A stretch of 32,709 bases of DNA from Geminicoccaceae bacterium. Its GTDB lineage: Bacteria; Pseudomonadota; Alphaproteobacteria; Geminicoccales; Geminicoccaceae. Positions within the stretch are counted from its first letter, which is position 1. Every line of letters begins with the position of its first letter. The notes under the pieces were generated by a model. It searched no databases and had not been told where the DNA came from. It was given only the letters and a program-made list of their open reading frames with translations. Position numbers and translations under genes: made by a program. The stretch covers positions 1-32,709 of the forward strand of contig JANQNY010000087.1 of NCBI GenBank assembly GCA_028279345.1, read 5' to 3'. Shown piece by piece: positions 28,875 through 32,709 of this stretch.

Positions 28875-29922
28875 CGGCCGTCTCCTGCTCGCGCATGCGT
28901 TCTTCCACTCGGATGGCAAGATGGTCGCCGATGCGACCGATGAAGCCCTTGAACATTGGGGCATGGCCGCTGCGCAGAAGGACCTCGCTTTCGGTCGTGG
29001 CGTTGAGGTCGAGCACCGAGCCGACCTTGAGGCCGAGCGCCATGCTGAGCGGCACCTGCTGCTCGTCGAGCACCGCTTCCAGCGCCACGTCAGTGGTTAG
29101 GATTTCGCGTGCGAGGTGCCCCTCCCAGATCGAATCGCGGCCGAACCGCTCACCCATGAACCCCTGCAGCAGGAGGTCGCGGATCGGTTCGAGCGTGGCA
29201 TAGGGGAGCAGCATGTCGATGCCGCCGCCGCGGTCCTCCATGTCGATGCGCAGCTTGAAGACGATGGCGGCGTTGCCGGCGCGCGCGATGGCGGCGAAAC
29301 GCGGATTGGTTTCCAGCCGTTCGAATTCGAAGGCGATGGGTGTGATGGGCGCGAAGGCCTGTGCCAGGTCACGCAAGATCAGGTTTACGAGGCGAACCAC
29401 CAGGTTCTGCTCGATGGTCGTGTAGTTGCGGCCCTCGACGCGGGTCGGGGCCCCTCCGCGCCGGCCGCCCAGGAGCACGTCGACGATCGAGTAGATCATC
29501 GCGCTGTCGACCGTCACGAGGCCCGAGTTGTCCCACGCGTCGGCCTTGAAGACGCTGATCATCGCGGGCAGCCGGACCGCGTCGAGATAGTCGCCGAAGC
29601 GCAGCGAGGTGATCGTCTCGATGCGGATATCGACGTTCTCGGAAGTGAAGTTGCGGAGCGTCGTCGTCAGGATCCGCACCAGGCGGTCGAAGACGATCTC
29701 CAGCATCGGCAGGCGCTCGTAAGCCACCTTCGTGTTGTTGGCGAGCGCGTCGATGCCCGACTGGTCGACGGCGCAGGCATCGTCGTCGGTGCCGAGCAGG
29801 CTGTCGATCTCGTCCTGATCCAAGACGTCGGTCGTGGACGCATGAGCGTCGCCGCTGTCGCCGGGCACATCCGGTCCCTCCGCCAGGGCGCTGGTCGGCA
29901 CCGCCTCGTCGGTGTTGCTCAT
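28867..29922 (-). CDS. fliM: Flagellar motor switch protein FliM
   Basis: A 351-residue FliM. This C-ring protein binds phospho-CheY and passes the switch signal to FliG. The CheY-binding element LDQDEIDSLLG lies at about 34-44, after an acidic, low-complexity N-terminus longer than in E. coli. The middle CheC-like domain includes YERLPMLEIVFDRLVRILTT, SLRFGDYLDAV and DVLLGGRRGGAPTRVEGRNY (the GGxG loop that contacts FliG). The C-terminal SpoA domain has VPLSMALGLKVGSVLDLN and GHAPMFKGFIGRIGDHLAI. GGAG stands seven bases before the ATG. It follows fliL by 24 bases. Confidence 0.96.
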   Translation of the reverse strand: MSNTDEAVPTSALAEGPDVPGDSGDAHASTTDVLDQDEIDSLLGTDDDACAVDQSGIDALANNTKVAYERLPMLEIVFDRLVRILTTTLRNFTSENVDIRIETITSLRFGDYLDAVRLPAMISVFKADAWDNSGLVTVDSAMIYSIVDVLLGGRRGGAPTRVEGRNYTTIEQNLVVRLVNLILRDLAQAFAPITPIAFEFERLETNPRFAAIARAGNAAIVFKLRIDMEDRGGGIDMLLPYATLEPIRDLLLQGFMGERFGRDSIWEGHLAREILTTDVALEAVLDEQQVPLSMALGLKVGSVLDLNATTESEVLLRSGHAPMFKGFIGRIGDHLAIRVEERMREQETADD

Positions 29923-29946
29923 CGCTGGCTCCGTCCCGTGGCGTGC

Positions 29947-30480
29947 CTACTGCACCAGCATCTCTTTGAAGAGCACGTCGCCTACCCGCTCGGGGCCGAT
30001 CGCCTCGTCGACGCGGACGTGCAGGCCCTCCTTCAGTCGGAACATGGCGCCCGGCCCCTGGAGCTCCGCCGGCGTGAGCGTGCGGAGATAGAGCTGAAAG
30101 CTGTCCACGATCCGCGGCATGAGCTGGCCGATTCGCTCCGCCGTCTTCTGACCGGCCACCTCGACGGCGACGCTCAGCTTCAAAAAGCGGGGTCGGCCAT
30201 CCTGGACGACGAGATTGACGACGAGATCGGGGATATCGACGAAGATGGGCTCGTAACCGGGGGTGGGCGCGTGTGCCCGGTCCGCATCGTCGTCGTGCGT
30301 GCCGGAGACCGCCTCTTCGGCGTGGTCACCACCGCCGAGGAGGCCTAAGGCAAACGCGCCACCGACCCCGGCGGCGACGACGACGATGGCAAGCGCGATG
30401 AAGAGAACGGGTCGCGGGAGGCGGCGGCGCTTGGCCGGCGGCGCCTCTTTTTCCGATGCGGTTGTGTTGTCCGCTTCCAT
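29947..30480 (-). CDS. fliL: Flagellar basal body-associated protein FliL
   Basis: A 177-residue single-pass membrane protein associated with the stator. A basic cytoplasmic start (PPAKRRRLPR) precedes one membrane helix (VLFIALAIVVVAAGVGGAFALG, key positions about 29-48). An acidic His/Asp-rich linker follows, then the periplasmic FliL domain: VDIPDLVVNLVV, RFLKLSVAVEV and VDSFQLYLRTLTPAELQG. The end contains VGDVLFKEMLVQ, typical of the family. ATG 30480 is chosen with GGAGAG about six bases upstream; a TTG at 30519 would add 13 residues. It is the first gene of the operon fliL-fliM-DUF6468-motE. Confidence 0.94.
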   Translation of the reverse strand: MEADNTTASEKEAPPAKRRRLPRPVLFIALAIVVVAAGVGGAFALGLLGGGDHAEEAVSGTHDDDADRAHAPTPGYEPIFVDIPDLVVNLVVQDGRPRFLKLSVAVEVAGQKTAERIGQLMPRIVDSFQLYLRTLTPAELQGPGAMFRLKEGLHVRVDEAIGPERVGDVLFKEMLVQ

Positions 30481-30620
30481 CAAGCGCTCTCCGAGGCTCG
30501 GATCGAGTTCGATGAGCAACCTGCGCCCGTAAGGTTAAGGCTTGGTTGCCATAGCGGCCGTCCTTGCCGCCCGCGGCACGGTCTGCCGCCCGTGGCCCGT
30601 CGCGACATGCGTGGCTGCCG

Positions 30621-30639
30621 CGGAAAGGGCGCGTTTCCG
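30621..30639. promoter_or_regulatory. Inverted repeat upstream of the sigma-54 promoter
   Basis: CGGAAA at 30621-30626 and TTTCCG at 30634-30639 form perfect 6-base arms around seven bases. The repeat ends four bases before the sigma-54 element. It could bind a flagellar activator (FlbD type) or a repressor. Activator sites for sigma-54 normally lie further away, so a repressing or auxiliary role is possible. Confidence 0.4.
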
Positions 30640-30643
30640 GAGC

Positions 30644-30658
30644 TGGCACGACGCTTGC
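30644..30658 (+). promoter_or_regulatory. Sigma-54 (RpoN) promoter for flgF-flgG-flgA
   Basis: TGGCACGACGCTTGC matches the -24/-12 consensus TGGCAC-N5-TTGC without mismatch, with GG at 30645-30646 and GC at 30657-30658 exactly 12 bases apart. It lies 34 bases before the flgF start codon and points toward it. Basal-body rod genes in alphaproteobacteria such as Caulobacter are class II/III genes transcribed by sigma-54 with FlbD. Confidence 0.85.
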
Positions 30659-30692
30659 CGAGAGGGCTCGTCCGCCAACGGAGTTCGCGTCG

Positions 30693-31415
30693 ATGGAGAC
30701 CTCGGGCTACGTCGCCCTCAGCCGCCAGCTTGCGCTCGACAGCCGCATGGCGAGCCTCGCGAACAACATCGCGAACGCCAACACGACCGGGTTTCTCGCC
30801 GATGAGGTGAGCTTCCAGTCGGTGCTGAGCCGGACGGGCCCCGCCCGCGACCTCGCCTTCGTCCAGGACCTGTCGCCCAAGCCGGATCTCACCCCCGGCG
30901 AGATGCGCATGACCGGAAGCCCGCTCGACTTCGCCATCGGCGGTGATGGCTTCTTTGCGGTCCAGACGCCAGAGGGCCTTCGCTACACACGGGCCGGCCA
31001 CTTCCGGCTGGACGAGCAGAACCAGTTGGTGACCACCGACGGCCACCCGGTGCTCGACGTCGACGACCAGCCGATCACGCTACCGGAGGAACTCGACGGC
31101 CTGTCCGTCGCCAAGGACGGTACGATCGCCGTCGGCGCCGACATCGTCGGCCAGTTCCGTCGCGCGCTCTTCGAGGAGCCCGAGCAGCTGCGCCTGGAAG
31201 GCGGCATGCTGCTTCGCACCGACGAGGTGCCGGGCGTCGCCGAGCAGGCCGAGGTGCTTCAGGGCGCGCTCCAGAGCTCCAACGTCGAGCCGGTCCTGGC
31301 GATGACGGCCATGATGGAGGCGAATCGCGCCTTCCAGGCCACCCAAAAGGTCATCGAAGCCCAGCACGAGCTCACCCGTTCCGCCGTCCAGCGTTTGCTG
31401 GACGTCAACAGCTAG
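30693..31415 (+). CDS. flgF: Flagellar basal-body rod protein FlgF
   Basis: A 240-residue proximal-rod protein. ALSRQLALDSRMASLANNIA and NANTTGF form the conserved N-terminal rod motif. FAIGGDGFFAVQTPEG and YTRAGHFRLDEQNQLVTTDG follow in the middle. The C-terminus has ALQSSNVEPVLAMTAMMEAN and AFQATQKVI, the coiled-coil end shared by rod, hook and filament proteins. ATG 30693 is the first Met that fits, with GGAG about ten bases upstream. At 240 residues it is shorter than flgG, as usual for FlgF. It is first in flgF-flgG-flgA behind the sigma-54 promoter. Confidence 0.94.
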   Translation: METSGYVALSRQLALDSRMASLANNIANANTTGFLADEVSFQSVLSRTGPARDLAFVQDLSPKPDLTPGEMRMTGSPLDFAIGGDGFFAVQTPEGLRYTRAGHFRLDEQNQLVTTDGHPVLDVDDQPITLPEELDGLSVAKDGTIAVGADIVGQFRRALFEEPEQLRLEGGMLLRTDEVPGVAEQAEVLQGALQSSNVEPVLAMTAMMEANRAFQATQKVIEAQHELTRSAVQRLLDVNS

Positions 31416-31427
31416 GAAGCTACGCCC

Positions 31428-32213
31428 ATGCGCGCTCTCAACGTCGCCGCCACCGGCATGATGGCCCAGCAACTGTTCGTCGAGGTCATCTCCAACAACA
31501 TCGCGAACATGACGACCACGGGCTACAAGCGCCGGCGGCCCGAGTTTCAGGATCTCCTCTACCAGAACCAGCGGCGCATGGGCTCGCAGACCTCTGACGT
31601 CGGGACGATGGTGCCGGCGGGTGTGCAGATCGGGCTCGGCGTGCGCCCCGCCGCGGTCTACCGGGTGCATGAGCAGGGCGTTCTCCAGAACACCGAGAAC
31701 CGCCTCGATATCGCGGTTCAGGGCGATGGCTTCTTCATCATCGAGCTGCCGAGCGGCGAGCTCGCCTACACGCGGAGCGGCCAGTTCCAGGTGAGCCCCG
31801 AGGGGCTGCTGGTGAACGCCGACGGCTTCCCGCTGCAGCCGACCATCGAAATCCCCGAGGAGGCGGTCGAGGTCTCGATCAACCAGGCAGGCAGAGTAGA
31901 GGTGAAGCTGGAAGGGCGGGTCGACACCATCGAAGCCGGCCAGATAGAACTCGCCACCTTCATCAACCCGGTGGGCCTGGAGGCGATCGGCAGCAACCTG
32001 CTCGTCGAGACCACGGCTTCGGGGCCCGCAACCATCGGCGAGCCGGGCGCGGAACAGCGTGGGACGGTGCTCCAGGGCTTTCTCGAGAGCTCCAATGTCG
32101 ATCCCGTGACCGAGATGACGATGCTGATCGCCGCGCAACGTGCGTACGACCTTAACTCCAAAGTCATCACCGCGAGCGATGAGATGATGGCGACCGTCAC
32201 CCAGCTGAGGTGA
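31428..32213 (+). CDS. flgG: Flagellar basal-body distal rod protein FlgG
   Basis: The 261-residue length is exactly that of the family. MRALNVAATGMMAQQLFVEV then SNNIANMTTTGYKRRRPEFQDLLYQ, noted here by its NNIANMTTTGYK core, is diagnostic for FlgG. IAVQGDGFFIIELPSGELAY and the C-terminal LQGFLESSNVDPVTEMTMLI with RAYDLNSKVI complete the pattern. It builds the distal rod that passes through the P and L rings. AGGAAG lies eight bases before ATG 31428; it starts 12 bases after flgF. Confidence 0.97.
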   Translation: MRALNVAATGMMAQQLFVEVISNNIANMTTTGYKRRRPEFQDLLYQNQRRMGSQTSDVGTMVPAGVQIGLGVRPAAVYRVHEQGVLQNTENRLDIAVQGDGFFIIELPSGELAYTRSGQFQVSPEGLLVNADGFPLQPTIEIPEEAVEVSINQAGRVEVKLEGRVDTIEAGQIELATFINPVGLEAIGSNLLVETTASGPATIGEPGAEQRGTVLQGFLESSNVDPVTEMTMLIAAQRAYDLNSKVITASDEMMATVTQLR

Positions 32214-32216
32214 GCC

Positions 32217-32709
32217 ATGCGCCTGTCCCGACATTGTTTCGCGGTTCTGCTGCTCGCCACGGCGAGCCTGCTCTCGATGCCAAGCGCGGCATGGGCCGAA
32301 GTGGCGCTCGCCCCCGGAGAGCCGTTCGGTAGCTCCGTCGCACAGGCCCTTCTGGCCCCGGCGCTAGGCGCCGCCGCGGACGCCGAAGCCGTGCGCATTC
32401 GCGTCCACCGTCCGGCACTGCCGCTCGCCAACCCCTATGTCGGTGAAGCGGTGTTGGCGGTCGAGCAGATCGAGCCGACGGCAGGTGGTGGTTTTGCCGC
32501 AACGGTGTCCGTGCGGGTCGGCAATGAAGACCCGCTGGCGCTCGATCTGCGCGGCAGCTTCGATCGGCTGGTGCCTTTGCCGGTTCCGGCGGTGGATGTC
32601 GCGCCGGGCACGCGTCTCGACGCGGTCGAGCTGGCGACGCTGGACCTTTCGGAGACCCGGGTACGCGGCTCCTGGGTCGAGACTGCCGTTGAGCTTGCAG
32701 GCACCGTGG
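32217..32709 (+). CDS. flgA: Flagellar basal body P-ring formation protein FlgA, N-terminal part
   Basis: 164 codons are visible before the window ends, so the C-terminus is missing. A Sec signal peptide is clear: MRLSRH, hydrophobic FAVLLLATASLLSM, then PSAAWA with likely cleavage before Glu. The following region is FlgA-like, with the SAF-domain part LPVPAVDVAPGTRLDAVELA near the visible end. FlgA is the periplasmic chaperone for P-ring (FlgI) assembly. It follows the flgG stop by three bases, the usual alphaproteobacterial order, so flgH is expected next outside the window. Confidence 0.85.
   Translation, partial: MRLSRHCFAVLLLATASLLSMPSAAWAEVALAPGEPFGSSVAQALLAPALGAAADAEAVRIRVHRPALPLANPYVGEAVLAVEQIEPTAGGGFAATVSVRVGNEDPLALDLRGSFDRLVPLPVPAVDVAPGTRLDAVELATLDLSETRVRGSWVETAVELAGTV

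Noticed and set aside
30517..30560. Possible second sigma-54 promoter facing fliL
   Set aside because: TGGC- and TTGC-like pieces occur on the minus strand but none has GG and GC 12 bases apart.

Overview
The window is GC-rich bacterial chromosome with tightly packed genes, short gaps, many 4-base start/stop overlaps and frequent GTG starts. It looks like an alphaproteobacterium, most plausibly a Rhodospirillales-like lineage. The main grounds are the flagellar block MotE / DUF6468 / FliM / FliL divergent from FlgF-FlgG-FlgA behind a sigma-54 type promoter, the ClpS-ClpA pair, and the M3 oligoendopeptidase / ABC1 kinase pair. No rRNA, tRNA, CRISPR array, insertion sequence or prophage was recognised.

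Layout. 1-895 (minus) is the N-terminal part of a two-partner-secretion (filamentous haemagglutinin type) exoprotein cut by the window edge. After about 550 bases with no recognised gene comes a compact minus-strand operon (5223-1442): metallophosphoesterase, SDR oxidoreductase, ACAD10/11-type acyl-CoA dehydrogenase, APH-like phosphotransferase and a small DUF6285-like protein. The last four match the levulinate / 4-hydroxyacyl-CoA (LvaD, C, A, B) enzyme set, in which a 4-hydroxyacyl-CoA is phosphorylated and the phosphate eliminated so that the chain can enter beta-oxidation. 5.4-8.1 kb is looser: a decayed SRAP peptidase fragment, an unrecognised 280-residue protein, a GST with a probable TTG start, and two perfect inverted repeats in the divergent gap between the last two.

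8.1-14.6 kb carries a LysM lipoprotein, ClpA, ClpS, an unrecognised basic/acidic protein, a small HisKA-type protein lacking recognisable ATP-binding boxes, and GuaB. 14.7-17.1 kb is a stand-alone form II CoxL-like molybdopterin hydroxylase subunit. 17.1-20.3 kb is PepF plus an ABC1/UbiB-type kinase. 20.4-27.7 kb holds two AMP-forming acyl-CoA synthetases, a DUF5996 protein and a minus-strand trio: DsbA-fold isomerase, DAO-type oxidoreductase and threonine-aldolase-like enzyme. From 27.8 kb to the end is the flagellar region.

The strongest idea is that the 1.4-5.2 kb operon is a 4-hydroxy-acid catabolic system with an added metallophosphoesterase. The acyl-CoA synthetases elsewhere in the window could supply the missing CoA-activation step.
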